DNA of 64,000 nucleotides, from NCBI GenBank assembly GCA_031216915.1, contig CM062293.1, positions 149,242,285 to 149,306,284 of the forward strand, given 5' to 3'. The DNA comes from Pictodentalium vernedei (lineage: Eukaryota; Mollusca; Scaphopoda; Dentaliida; Dentaliidae). A program made the position numbers and the translations under genes. A model generated the notes under the pieces. It saw only the letters and a list, made by a program, of their open reading frames with translations. It did no database searches and was not told the DNA's origin. Position 1 is the stretch's first letter; each line of letters starts with the position of its first letter. Shown piece after piece: positions 32,671 through 44,469 of this stretch.

Positions 32671-35532
32671 GTGTCAATGACACTGCAGCTCAACTTGTCT
32701 AAGAAGGGACTGAACTAAATAGAAAGATCCAATAATGCAAAGTCATAACAGAAAAGACATCACAAAGAAGCTACATTTGAAATATGAAAACAATCGGGTG
32801 AGGAGTTGTGGCCTGTTGGGTGTACAAATGGAACTGTTTGCAATTTATATGTCAAATCCATGATGGCCAGCAGCAGCCCTCTTTTTCAACGGAATGCAGA
32901 AAAATTTGTTAACTCCCATCTAGACATCATACCAAAGTTATGTATAAAATTTAAAAAAGAACGGGTGACAGGTGTGGCCTGTGGGATATGCTTAATGGAT
33001 TGTTGACAATCTATATGCCAAATCCAAGATGGCTGTTGACGATCATGTTTTTCAACAAAATTTAGAAAAATTTGATAGCTCCAATCTAGACATCACACCA
33101 AAACTACTAGTACTGAAATGGTTAACCGAATAACCGGTTTGAAACCAGTTACCTACTTAACCGAATAAAAAAATGTCAACCGGTTATCTGAAATATCAAT
33201 AGTGATCGTCATTGCATGGTTAAAACGTAGCAAATCTGTCGCTTCTCCTTTGGGATAGATTACACCTCGAAGCAGCGATGTATATATTGAGAACTAATCG
33301 ACTTTGGCATTTAAGACTTCGTTAATGATTGGCAATTTCCGTGAGTACTGAGTAACCACAGAAACTATTTCGTAGTATGTATACAAACGAACGTTGTAGA
33401 GTACTCGACAACGTTCGTTTGTATACACACTACGGAAGAGTTTCTGAGAATACTGCTTTCCAATTCCTATAGTTTTGATCCCAGCTTCGGTGAAATAATG
33501 GCGACGGTTAACCGGATATTATCCAGTTACAGCTCTCAGTTAGTCAGTTGTGAAAATGAGCCAACCGTTTCATCCCTAAACACTATATATGAAATTTGAA
33601 AAAGATTATAAGAGAGATACGGCCTGCAGGTTGTGCTAATGGAATGTTGACAATTCATTCGCCAAATCCAAGATGGCTGCTGGTGGCCATATTTTTTAAC
33701 AAATTCAGAAAAATTTGACAGCTCCCATCTAGACATCACACCAAAGTTAAATATGAAATTAAAAAAAGATCAGGTGAGAGATGCAGTCTGTAGGGTGTGC
33801 TAATGGAATTTGTTGTCAATTTATATCCAAATCCAAGATGCTGCTGGCAGCCATGTTTTTCAATAAAATTCAGAAATATTTGATAGCTCCCATCTAGACA
33901 TCACACCAAAGCTACATATGAAATTTGAAAAAGATCAGGTGGGAGATGCAGCCTGTAGGATGTGCTAATGGACTTGTTGACAATTTATATGTCAAATATA
34001 AGATGGCTGCTGGTGCCCATGTTTTTCAACAAAATTTGGAAAAATTTGATAGCTCCCAAGCCTCCCACTTAGGACCTTGCCTCAAAGCCACTTATGAAAT
34101 TTGTGACTAATCGGGTAAGAGCCACGGCCTGTAGGGTGTGCTAAAGGATTTGTTGGACAATTTATATCCAAATCCAAGATGACTGCTGGCAGCCATGTTT
34201 TCCAACAAAATTTCCGAAACATTTGATAGCTCCAATCTAGACATCACACCAAAAGTACATACAAAATTTTTAAAATATTGGGTGAGAGATGGGGCCTGTA
34301 GGATGTGATAATGGAATTGTTGACAATTCATTTGCCAAATCCAAGATGGCTGCTGGGGGCCATATTTTTTAATGAAATTCAGAAAAATTTGATAGCTCCC
34401 ATCTAGATATCACACCAAAGCTACAAATGAAATCTGAAAAAGATTGGGCGAGAGATGCAGCCTGTATGGGGTGCTAATGGACTTGTTGACAATTTATATG
34501 TCAAATATAAGATGGCTGCAGGTGCCCATGTTTTTCAACAAAATTTGGGAAAAATTGATAGCCCCTAAGCCTCCCATGTAGACATTGCCCCAAAGTCACA
34601 TATGAAATTTGTGACTAATCAGGTGAGAGCCACGGCCTGTAGGGTGTGCTAAAGGAATTGTTGGACAATTTATATCCAAATCCAAGATGACTGCTGGCAG
34701 CCATGTTTTTCAACAAAATTTCAAAACATTTGATAGTTCCAATATGAACATCACACCAAAAGTACATATGAAATTTTAAAAATATTGGGTGAGAGATGGG
34801 GCCTGTAGGATGTGCTAATGGAATTATTGACAATTTATATGCAAAATCTAAAATGGCCACTGGCGTCCATGTTTTTCAATGCAATTCGGAAAAATCTGAT
34901 ATCTCCCATCTCGACATTGCCCCAAAGATACATATGGAATTTGGGACTGATTGGGTGAGAGCTGAGGTCTGTAGGGTGTGCTAATGAAATTGTTGAACAA
35001 TATATATCCAAATCCAAGATGGCCACTGGCAGCCATGTTTTTCAACGAAAAAAAAAAATCAATATCTAAATATTCCTCCAAAGCCACATATGAAATTTGG
35101 AACTGAACAAGTGAAAGCGGCAGCCTGTAGGGTGTGCCAATGGAATTGTTGACAATGTATTTGCCATATCCAAGATGGCAGTCATGTTTTTCAACAAAAT
35201 TCAGAAAAATTTGATAGCTCCCATCTAGACATCACAGTGATCACACCAAAGCTATATTGATCAAGTAAGAGACACAGCCTGTAGAGTGTGCCAATGGAAC
35301 TGTTCACAATTTATATGACAAGTCCAAGATGGCCCCTTGCGGCCATATTTTTCAACGAAATTCGGAAAAATTCGATACGATAGCTCCCATCTTGAGATTG
35401 CCCCAAATCCACGTATGAAATATGGAACTGCTCGGATGGGAGCTACGGCCTGTTGGGTGGTGTGTTAAGGGAATTTTTGGGTGAATGGACCCATCCCAAT
35501 TGCTCATACTTAACGTTGTCAAGTTGAGCTAA
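32671..35532. mobile_element. Tandem-array element, about 165 bp units (copy 1)
   Basis: Starts TGTCAATGACACTGCAGCTC and ends in a stem-loop (GCTCATACTT / AAGTTGAGC, about 35502-35529) followed by TAA. Between about 32760 and 35480 run some 15 degenerate units of about 160-170 bp, each with CCAAGATGGC, a GCCATGTTTTTCAAC block, GATAGCTCCCATCTAGACAT and a GGGTGTGCTAATGGAATTGT block. A hAT element (33108-33578) interrupts the array. ORFs across it reflect the repeat, not genes. The architecture is that of satellite-bearing Helentron-like elements described in bivalves; the class is inferred. Confidence 0.75.
33108..33578. mobile_element. hAT-like short element in the array (copy 1)
   Basis: Ends TAGTACTGAAATGGTTAACC and CAACCGTTTCATCCCTA. 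The flanking octamers AAAACTAC and AACACTAT agree at most positions (decayed TSD). It shares its left half with the element at 25635. An inner palindrome (GTATACAAACGAACGTTGT and mirror) lies at 33376-33428. Confidence 0.75.
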
Positions 35533-35657
35533 TAAAATTGTCCAAATCAGTTACAACCAGGTTGGCAAGAGCGAATTGACCAACATCCAAATCAGACAGG
35601 ACAGGGAGGTGATGTCTTCTGCTCGTCACGTGGTGGTCGTGTTGCTCTGTTTGCCCA
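35533..35657. other. Unassigned short spacer
   Basis: Nothing recognised between the array element and the palindrome. Confidence 0.4.
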
Positions 35658-35820
35658 CAGGGGCTCGTTACAAACAATGACTGAGGAATTAAATAATATT
35701 ATAAAATAAGCATAACTGGATACCTCCCTAGTATATAATATAATAACTAGGGAGGTATCCAGTTATGCTTATTTTATAATATTATTTAATTCCTCAGTCA
35801 TTGTTTGTAACGAGCCCCTG
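35658..35820. repeat. 163 bp palindrome with perfect 75 bp arms (copy 1)
   Basis: Arms 35658-35732 and 35746-35820 are exact reverse complements over 75 bases with a 13 bp AT loop. Ends CAGGGGCTCG / CGAGCCCCTG look like hAT-type termini, but no 8 bp duplication is evident (TTTGCC occurs just outside both ends). Confidence 0.9.
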
Positions 35821-36530
35821 CGGTTTGCCGTTTTGGTATTTTGTGTCTTGGTGCGTCATTTCCTACAACTGCAGTGTGCACCACAGACTCATTGTGTCAG
35901 CCGTATTATACTGTGGAAACTGAAAAAGAGCTCCTCCAAATTTATCTTTTTGCATAACAAACTGTAAACACGGCTTACATGTTTGCTCTTGCGTCCCGAA
36001 AAACACACCGCTTTCGCAAGAAAGCTTTCTCTTTCAAAATTTAATGGCAGACCTCTTGCACAGATTGGCAACTTACCTCCCCTGATATACAAAAAGAAGT
36101 GTTTGTAAATCTCACTCTTCGGAACTTCATTCTTGCATCATTGCATGTTGCCGCATACTTTTTAAATGGAAATGATTTCCCGGCGCAAAGAACAACAGAC
36201 GTAAACACACTGAAATTCATAGGTTTGATGCCTTGATAGAACCATCCTTTCAACCTGCTCATCTCAAGGTTTTAACACAGTATGAAAAGCTTGACACCAA
36301 TCAATAACCTCTTTCGGAGACCTAAATACACTTTTCACTTCGCTTTAGGAGGAATAACGCGTTTTTTTCTGTTTACACAAGGCCTGGTAGGTCCATGCAT
36401 GTCTGAAAAGGAAGTGTAAACTTACAGAAGGCCTGCCTACAGTTTCATCGGTCCTGGAGTGACTATCATGGCTTCCCCAGCCTCTCGACAGTCCTGACTG
36501 ACCTCAGTGTCCCGAACGCCAAAATAAATA
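35821..36530. other. Unassigned sequence
   Basis: Slightly GC-richer than its surroundings. Small minus-strand ORFs (35889-36262) have no recognisable domain and no clear splice signals. Confidence 0.35.
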
Positions 36531-36534
36531 TTTT

Positions 36535-36612
36535 TATCAATTTATTCATTCATTTATTGGGGTTTAACGACACTTTCGACAGCCAGAGTCACCTCGTGTC
36601 GGATTTTTTATC
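36535..36612 (-). repeat. SINE T2-tail fragment (second copy 48327-48402)
   Basis: TTTATTGGGGTTTAACGACA, CTTTCGACAGCCAGAGTCAC and CTCGTGTCGGA match the T2 tail, and the body is absent. Confidence 0.65.
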
Positions 36613-37198
36613 AACTGCATTCTAAATTTTAGTGAACTCAGGTTTGATAATGCGATGTTATAAGTTATGAGGCTTTCAGTGGGCGGATATGATGTGATAC
36701 AAGGCGAAGTAAGATCAATTTACAGTCCAAGGGGAGTAACTCGAAATATTTGCATGAACTGAGAAGGGCAGATTATTCGGGTAAGGATTCTCGCTTGAGT
36801 TCGTCTCAGACAGTGCCCGTTGGCTTCTATACATGTCGTTTTAGTGGTTTATTTATTGTATTTATTTACATTTGTATATTAAAATTTCTCAAAGACTGAA
36901 AGAAACGTATTATAGTTGTGCGTTGATCAACAGACACACACGCGAAATTATTTGTTGTTCGTTGAACACGCGAAATTAGGAAAAACATCGAAGCGAGCGT
37001 TGGATGTCAAAAACAAAATGTCTGAACTGACCGTATATAAGCTCTATATACGGTCAGCTCGATGATACACAGTCTCATATACGGTCACTAGATATTGAAG
37101 CTGATTGGTCAATAACATTTACTGGCATAATAATAAAATTTATATGATAACCAGCGAGGTCCTTCGGATTCCAGGGTTCACAAATCGTTGATGGGTAC
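36613..37198. other. Unassigned, small hairpin
   Basis: CTGACCGTATATA-GAGC-TATATACGGTCAG at about 37026-37056, followed by a third half-copy at 37076. No gene recognised. Confidence 0.4.
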
Positions 37199-37199
37199 A

Positions 37200-37365
37200 G
37201 GGCAGCTATTTATTTATTTATTGGGGTTTAACAACACTTTCGACAGCCAGGGTCACCTCGTGTCGGACAGTTTTACGGGTGGAGGAAGACCGGAGAGAAC
37301 CACCGAACAAAGGCGAGCAACTGTCAGACTCCTAAACGTTCACACAAGCGGGTTAGCAGCGTCAA
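37200..37365 (-). repeat. SINE T2 fragment (second copy 48992-49157)
   Basis: TATTTATTTATTGGGGTTTA, CGACAGCCAGGGTCACCTCG, GGTGGAGGAAGACCGGAGAG and GAGCAACTGTCAGACTCC, truncated after CACACAAGCGGGTTAGC. Confidence 0.7.
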
Positions 37366-38922
37366 GCTGGTCCCCGTTTGAACCCACCCCTCTGCTTCTC
37401 TTATTTCACTTTTCTCAACAGAGTTCTTTCAACAGTGTTCGGTATTGCGTAGCAAATTGATCAACAGACTGTAGTGTGTAGGGCTGTTATCTTTTCATAA
37501 GTTTGTTTGATGGGGTTGGAACTGAGAATGTCGATTCAGTGTAGAGTATTGAGACCTTCGCCGATAGTTCACAGCGTAGGACAACATCCTGCACACCATC
37601 AACGCAGTGAAGTTCATTTAGTAAATCACTAGAATGATATCCTGTGAAATGAATAACTAAATTGAGTGGCGGATGAAGGGTTTTGGATTTGGCGAAGCGG
37701 TGGCATACTTAATTCAAGAAACATTATGCGAAGCGTCATTCGAGGCATGTAACGGCGAGTTCAGAGCGACCATGGGAAGGGGTATGTCACTGTTACCGGC
37801 AGTGTCAAGGGCCCGAAGCCACGGCAAACATTTGGTCAAAGAGAAAGCCAGTGTGTCCCCACCCCCAGTGGTCTCTTTGCACATGACCTTAAGGTTTTCC
37901 GGCCAAAATATTCCCTAAAATTTATTCAGAATCCTTAAAAGTTTGAAAATTTTAAGCCAATTTATAATAGCTGACAGGGATCCGCGAAAGAGCTAGCGCT
38001 GTATGCATGGGGCACGGTATTATCAGCGATGACACATAGACACCCATTATCTCCGGTATAGTAGATACCCATGTGTTATCGCGATTTATTATCCTCGAGT
38101 GGATTGGGGTGGGATGAGAAAATCTCGTCAGAGGACAGGGGCGGTGGAAGCTCGATGAAAGTGTAAGAAAAATGTTACAATCGAATATCTGTAAATGTAG
38201 CATGACTCACTGTCGTCCCTCGTTTTGATGAATATTTCTGTGTGGTCACTGTCTTGTCCATTTCTTCTTCTTCAACCATCTTCCAACCCGAGGGTCAGCC
38301 TTCGGGTTGGAAGATAGTTGAAGTAGAAGAAACGGACCGAAGCGACCCAAAGTGGGGATCTTTGGCTAAATATTGTTTGGATTTGCAAATAATGATACAG
38401 GAAAGTCTGTATATTGACATGTTTGCAAGCGCCCATTTTAATTCATTGTATAACTGCGAAACATATCTGGAAAAAAAGTGGAGGGGCACGTGCCCCTATG
38501 CCCCCTGGCTCCGTTACCTCTGCGAGATATTTGACTCAGACTCGAGAATTGTCGAATTTCTGGGTGAAATATCTTTCCTCTCGGGTGAGATTTACTTTGG
38601 AAGCACCCCCCCCCCCCCCCTCAACATCCTGGAATTGTCCATGGTCCAGCAAATGATGTACCAGTCAATTAATCCTATATTATCGTTTGTTTGTTTGTTT
38701 ATTGGGGTTAACCACACTTTCAATAGCTAGGATCATATCGTGTCGGTGCTACATTATGAAAATTCAGGGCCTATAATTGCAGTAGACTGTTACAATTATG
38801 GACACTGCGTTGTTACAGTATGGCCTCAGTGGCCGAGGCAAAGATATAATAAATGAAATTGTTAAAACAAAGCCTCAATAGAATTTGATAGTTTAATTTA
38901 GCAAGTGTGTATAAATTTTCAG
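37366..38922. other. Unassigned, with an inverted repeat and SINE tail scrap
   Basis: An inverted repeat at about 38265-38332 pairs ATCTTCCAACCCGA with TCGGGTTGGAAGAT. Sequence to its right (GAAGTAGAAGAAACGG, AAAGTGGGGATCT) is repeated in decayed form at 60800-60880, so the 162-codon ORF at 38242 is repeat-derived. A poly-C run is at 38608. A T2 tail scrap is at about 38692-38745. Confidence 0.45.
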
Positions 38923-39186
38923 TCACCTTCAAACTGGTATTTTTTCCGTATTACACTCCCCAAAAAACTTTTGGCCTCTCAATGCAATGAACTGTGTGAG
39001 CTTTGTTTCAGTAAGAATAACACACGAAGAAGGCTCAGGAAGGGAAAACATCACTTATTTCGATCGAGATATAAATTAAGGGTCTTAGTAACCCGTGGAA
39101 GACATAGGGTTGAAGAATTAGAAACATCTCTTGCTTGGCACCGAAAAAGTAAAAAAAATGACCTCTTCACAGAAATGAGACGCTGA
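38923..39186 (+). CDS. Possible terminal exon, basic protein (copy 1)
   Basis: A plausible acceptor (pyrimidine-containing AAATTTTCAG ending 38922) opens 87 codons to TGA 39184-39186. The peptide is rich in Lys/Arg with a C-N-E-L-C-E-L-C cluster. An AATAAA follows at 39632, 446 bp downstream. I recognise no family and no upstream exon. The duplicate at 50719-50982 is open too, with one amino-acid change (L to F). It could equally be a chance ORF in a repeat, since a GGAC-type tract and hairpin (39469-39556) follow. Confidence 0.2.
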   Translation, partial: SPSNWYFFRITLPKKLLASQCNELCELCFSKNNTRRRLRKGKHHLFRSRYKLRVLVTRGRHRVEELETSLAWHRKSKKNDLFTEMRR

Positions 39187-39459
39187 GTGGGATGAGGGAG
39201 ACATTTCAAACGAAGCGTAGCGTTGTTGACTCTTGTGACAATCTCTTGGGTAAACACGTATCTTCTCAGTTTAATCACGTTCGCCGCTTGCTGCAAACTT
39301 CTATTTCGATGGTACAACCTGCTCTATCTGTGTAATTATTCGGAGAGTTTCGACAAAGTTATCATGACAACGTTACATGTTACGACACTGAGGGAAATGA
39401 AAACATTTATCAGGGAACAATCTACGTCTCCAGGCTGAAGCAGTCGTGTAGCTACGAAC

Positions 39460-39557
39460 GGGCGGGGGAGGGGGGGGGGGGGGCGGTTGAGGACGACGGA
39501 TGGGCGGACGATAGTCATGAGTATAGCCCTGACATTAAACAGTCGGGCTAAAAAATC
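39460..39557. repeat. G tract, GACGG motif and hairpin-TAAAAA end (second copy 51252-51345)
   Basis: GGACGACGGATGGGCGGACG is followed by a stem-loop (AGCCCTGAC / AGTCGGGCT) and AAAAAAT, the same terminal design as at 28640-28695. The 5' extent of the element is not clear. Confidence 0.5.
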
Positions 39558-39745
39558 GATAACATTTCTCTTTCAATGCAACTGGTGTATTTAAATGGTA
39601 TTTATGTGTATACTTAAACCATGCTGATTGAAAAATAAAGTTTATTCAGTTCACATTCCTGGGTCATATCTGAGTATTCCTTGGATTGAGTCGTTTTCAA
39701 CATAAATGGTATGTGTACTGAGGAAACACTGTCACAGAAAAATGC

Positions 39746-39992
39746 CTGGAAATAAGCAGTCTGACATTTGCAGAATGAGGTCCCCAGAGGGTGAATTTGA
39801 TGATGCTATTCCATAGTTACAGTGGGCCAATTTATCCTCTGGGCACCTCTTTCTGTTCAGTTTTAAGACACCGATGCAGACTGAGGTTCACAGAGGGTAA
39901 ATTGGGTGATGCTACCCTGCTGTAGAGGGTAGCATCACTAAATTCACCCGCTGGGGACCTCATTTTGCAGATGCCTGTCTGCTTATTTTCTG
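39746..39992. mobile_element. MITE family 1 (copy 1)
   Basis: GGAAATAAGCAGTCTGACAT on the left and CTGTCTGCTTATTTTC on the right. Inner palindrome around GGTAGCATCACTAAATTCAC. Confidence 0.75.
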
Positions 39993-40138
39993 ACTTGCAC
40001 AGAAAATATTGATGACTGAAGTGACCCACCACACTCTCTAGACAAAAACTGGTGGAATATTTTGTTTGAATCAGCTTCATTAACATATTTTCAATTCTTT
40101 CAAACGTTATATCTTTCTGGCACAATATATCGAATTTT

Positions 40139-40255
40139 CGGGGGCGCGATGGCTCAGAAGGTAGAGGTGCAGGCTACAAGACGAGAGGTCCTCGGTTCGA
40201 ATCCCACCTGCGGCAACCGCGTTGTGTCCTTGGGCAAGACACTTCCCCCCCCCCC
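40139..40255 (+). repeat. SINE tRNA head 1, truncated (copy 1)
   Basis: GGGGGCGCGATGGCTCAGAA (A box), GGTTCGAATCC (B box at 40195-40205) and TGTCCTTGGGCAAGACACTT, then a run of C and CA repeats in place of the body. Not a functional tRNA gene. Confidence 0.75.
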
Positions 40256-41269
40256 CCCCCCCCCCCACACACACACACCCTTGACCACGTTCTCACAAAA
40301 GAAAGGACCGTTGATGTTAGTTTTGTCGATGTCGGACCTCATCACGATGGGAGTCACGCAGTGCCTAGAAATTATTTTTTTTAAAGTTAATTTATTAAAT
40401 ATTTAAATTGTTAGCTCTCAGACTATATTATTTATTCTATAGAATGCAACGAACTAAAAATACACCAGAAACTGGAATAAATAACCCTTTTTGTCCATTG
40501 TGTTATTTGATGATTTCCCTCATATTGTTTCTGTTTAGTAGTGTTTACATTCCCTTTAAGAGAAAAAAAAGAAGTGTTCAGTCATGCATATCCAAATCAT
40601 GAAGTGTGTTATACTTGGTTATCTAATGATTAACCCCTTACCTAAGATCAGCTAATAACACACGGCACAAAAATCATCATTTAAATTTAGTTATTTTTGC
40701 ACTTTTAGCCTCTTAAGATGTAACCATATTTTAGGCCATGGTTAATTAATTTTGGGTTTAGCGTAATTTGCCTTATTTTGTATTTTGCCCAAAATAATAA
40801 CACATTTTCTTTATGATTGGCTCTGCAAATGGGTCACCTCCTTTATAGTGCCAGAAGAATACACCAATTCATATTTCTTCCTCATCCATTGAAATGCCCG
40901 TTTATTGCCTCATTTTTGCCAGATGGCAATAATGAGGCAATAGTCTGGGGTTATTAAGGGTAAAATGTTGAATAATGCTACATTTTGTTGTAAGTGTAGG
41001 CTGTTCTGTATATAACCCTGGCCACTGGAAGTTCTACTATCTGAGTCAACCTACACATACAAGGAAACAGTCTGTAAGTGCAAAATGATAAAATAGATAA
41101 AATATGCATTTTGTGGAAAGGGATATATTATGCCATTTCCCCTTGGGGGATATAATTAATAATAAAAAACCTAATTCTGCACTAAACTGAAAATTAACTC
41201 ACCATGACCTTACTGCACTGTGATTGCAGAAGTGGTCTCTTTCTCATTCATATTAGTTAATTGATTATT

Positions 41270-41302
<33 letters not shown>

Positions 41303-42022
41303 ACAGCACTTTTGACATCCAGGGTCACCTTGTGTTGGACAGTTTTACAGGTGGAGGAGGTCAGAGTACTTTCTCATTCAGATCCCAATCTAGTTGCAAC
41401 ACATTCACAGGAGTGGATCAAAATAGCGACAAACATTGTGCCCCAGGGTGATGTCACAAGTTACATTCTATGAACCTTGGCAGCATTTTCTAGGCCAGTT
41501 TTGGCATTCTCTTGTTAGTGAATTTTCCATCAAATCTAGTCAAATTTTTTTAAAATACTCACCAGATAGGCAACCACGACTGGTCTAGACTAAGAAAGAA
41601 CTGCAACTGAGTATTTGAGTTCAGTATCAGTTTGGGATTTTTAGGGGGTATACCTCGGTATTAGTTTGGTATTCAGCATCTGACTTGACTGAGATTTGTT
41701 GATAGTACCCAAGAGGAATTCACGTCAGGAAAAACAGAATAACTTGTTGTAGTATCATTCTACCACAATGCTATAAATGACACTGCCAATGAGCTCAACG
41801 CTGGCATTCTTTTACAACAATAAATCATATCTACAGTAATTTTGTGACTTGTTCTAAATGCACCTTAATGTGTAAAGACCTATTTCAGACTTTTGCTATC
41901 TCAGAAATTGAGCCCTGACCATGTCATCTTTAGGAGGTCCTACTGACAACAGACAAAACACCTGAGCAGTGATTTCTAGCCAAGATTTGACTAGAAATCA
42001 CTGCTAAGCAATTGGACATGTG

Positions 42023-42339
42023 TACAGTTAAAACTAGAAGTCCTGTCATGAATTGCGCGCTTATCTTGACACAATTTCGCACAGGAATTGCGCGCAATTG
42101 TCCTATTGAAAATACTCAAATTACCACAGAGTCTTGCCATTACTCACAGCAAACACAAGCAATGTTTCAGCCAATGGACCTCCGGGTAAACCCGGAGGTC
42201 CATTGGCAGAACCATTGCTTGTGCATAGGCTGCTTAGAGAATTTGATAGCCTTTCCATATGACATAACGCGCCGATAAACGCGCTAAATGGCGAGGTGTT
42301 TGCGTGCAATTGATGACAGGACTTCTAGTTTTAACTGTA
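42023..42339. mobile_element. Tc1/mariner-like MITE (copy 2)
   Basis: Counterpart of 30227-30543, with one visible A-to-G change near 42280. Confidence 0.75.
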
Positions 42340-42672
42340 GGTTGTAGTCCAGTGGGGAATTCATAACAGTAGATGCATTGTCCAGTCCACTGAGGTTTAA
42401 CAAAACTGAAAAGAAAATCAGTCACTCCTTTCATGAAAATGAACCTTTCAACTGTTATCAAGCCTCAACAGGGACTTAAAAATAGTGAATGAAGGAAAAT
42501 TAGAAAATTCGGACGGTATCAGTATTCAACGATTGGTTGCATCTTAAAAAAGGATTTCTGCCAAAATAAATTGCAACATCTAATGTGCGATCTCGCTTCG
42601 TTCGACAAGATTGCATGTTAATTGTTGATATTTATATTTATTTGTTGATATTTCATAGAGTAGAAATCCTGG

Positions 42673-42918
42673 TAACCCTTTACCTAACATGAAAAGCAAA
42701 CAACACTTGCAAACAAAAATTCTTGAATAACTAATTTTTTTTCATTTTTGGACTCAAAAACATAGGTAATAACCCCTCATTAGAATGAGCTCATTCCAAA
42801 GAGGGGTTATAACCTATGTTTTTGCGACAAAAAATGAATAAATAATGAAAATTAATTGGCGAATATTTGTGAATTGTGTGCTGGATGGTTTTGGCTGTTA
42901 CGTTGGGTAAAGGGTTAA
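42673..42918. mobile_element. TTAA MITE family 2 (copy 2)
   Basis: Counterpart of 30877-31122. Confidence 0.75.
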
Positions 42919-43075
42919 GATGTAAAACAGCATGACTGTCGAAGTAAAAAACAGAGATCACAACCCACTTTTCCTTTGGGTTACTACCTTCTTCTATAGC
43001 ATAACCTGGCAACCGGTTACAATATCAGCCCTTTACTTCCAGGCCTGAGTAGTATAAACAGACTGATGGAATAAG

Positions 43076-43693
43076 TAAGTTTTCTTGATCGATTAATCAC
43101 GTGGATTAACCTTGGTTAACCGATTAATCACTTGTCGAAATAGATATCTGAATAATTGCCATACCGTTGATGATTTACAGCATGAACCCTTTACGTAATG
43201 TAACAAACAAAACCGACTAGGCCTATAAACAAAAATCTCTATTCAAATTTATCGTTTTCAATTTTTGTCTCAAAAACATAGCTTATGACCCCCTCATTGG
43301 AACGAGCTTGTTGAGATTGTTCCAATGAGGGGTCATAAGCTGTGTTTTTGAGACAAACATTGAAATTTTTTTTAGTAATTCATGAATTTGTTTTGCAAGT
43401 ATGGTCAGCTACCCACAATGGGTAAAGGGTTAAGACTGACCATTTCCAGTCACTGATACAGTATGATGATCATGCAAGTAAACAAGTATGTCAGCAAACA
43501 ACTTGCATGCTTTACTCTGTCTCATATAATTGATGTGAGTCAGTGTGACAATGTTTGCCTGTTTTGGAGCAAGTTTGTTCCTTTGTTAACCCATATAACA
43601 TAGTAGTTCAAAAGTAACGGTTAATCGATAAGTTACTTTTTGGATCGATCAAGATGTTGATCATTGATTAATCAGTTAACCATTTCAGCTCTA
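43076..43693. mobile_element. hAT family 4 element with nested MITE (copy 2)
   Basis: Counterpart of 31280-31897. TSD GGAATAAG at 43068-43075 and 43694-43701. Nested TTAA MITE at 43183-43433. Confidence 0.8.
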
Positions 43694-44469
43694 GGAATAA
43701 GAAGTTTGCAGACAGTAAAAGCTTTTACTTTACTTCAATGTTTTCACTTACTTCCCTGTACATGTCTCGTTAAAATAATTAATTCTGTATTCAGCTTACA
43801 AGTTACATGTGCACAGTGTACCAAAAACACATACTTCCAGAGTATATTTTTATTTGAAAGAATTTTTTACCAACCATCCTAACCCTTGTTTTTAAAAACA
43901 CTGTGGTACATCATGGCTTTGTCTCAAAACAACCTTGTATATCAGAGTATTAACATGGTGTACCAGTCAAAGTGCAAAGCATTACCATGATGTACATGTG
44001 CCATGGTACTTTTATAAAATAGATTAGAGGAAATAATAACAATAAGAAAACTTAGCCTGATGTCCTGAGAGCCAAATACTTTAACTCTTTCAGTTTCACT
44101 GCCAAACAGCCCCACAAACCAATAAAGTATATGCCATTGGCATTGCCATGGCTGGCACATTTTGTACATTTATTCATTTATTGACGTTCAAAAATTAAGG
44201 TAAAAATTATTTCAGCACAATCGTGCAGAAATAATTAAAGTAAAAATTATTTCAGCACAATTGTGACTACATGCATTTTATATTCAACTATGGGGTGGGG
44301 AAGGGATGAGGAAGGCACATTGAATGGAGATTTGCATCACACTCCACTTTCATACCCCCCCCCCCCCCCCCCACACACACCTATTCATTATTTCGCATCT
44401 ATAGATATAACCACTCTGTTTGTTTTATATGCTTATGCAAATGTTTTGGGTATATTAAATTAAATGAAT

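Larger units (their letters stand above)
28787..40583 (+). repeat. 11.8 kb segmental tandem duplication, copy 1
   Basis: Directly followed by a near-identical second copy (40584-52374). The first base after each shared start is ATGCATATCCAAATC; the end of each copy is AGAAGTGTTCAGTC. The junction shows 2 bp (AT) of shared sequence. I saw roughly two dozen substitutions and a few indels by eye, mostly at homopolymers plus one 10 bp deletion near 34040/45838. Confidence 0.95.

Noticed and set aside
32806..35087. Many 60-80 codon ORFs with shared words such as KNMAASSHLGFGYKLSN.
   Set aside because: They are translations of the 165 bp tandem units on either strand.
38242..38730. 162-codon plus-strand ORF, the longest in the duplicated block.
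   Set aside because: It starts in an inverted repeat, continues into sequence with a decayed relative at 60800-60880 and ends in poly-C. The second copy changes frame at the C run.
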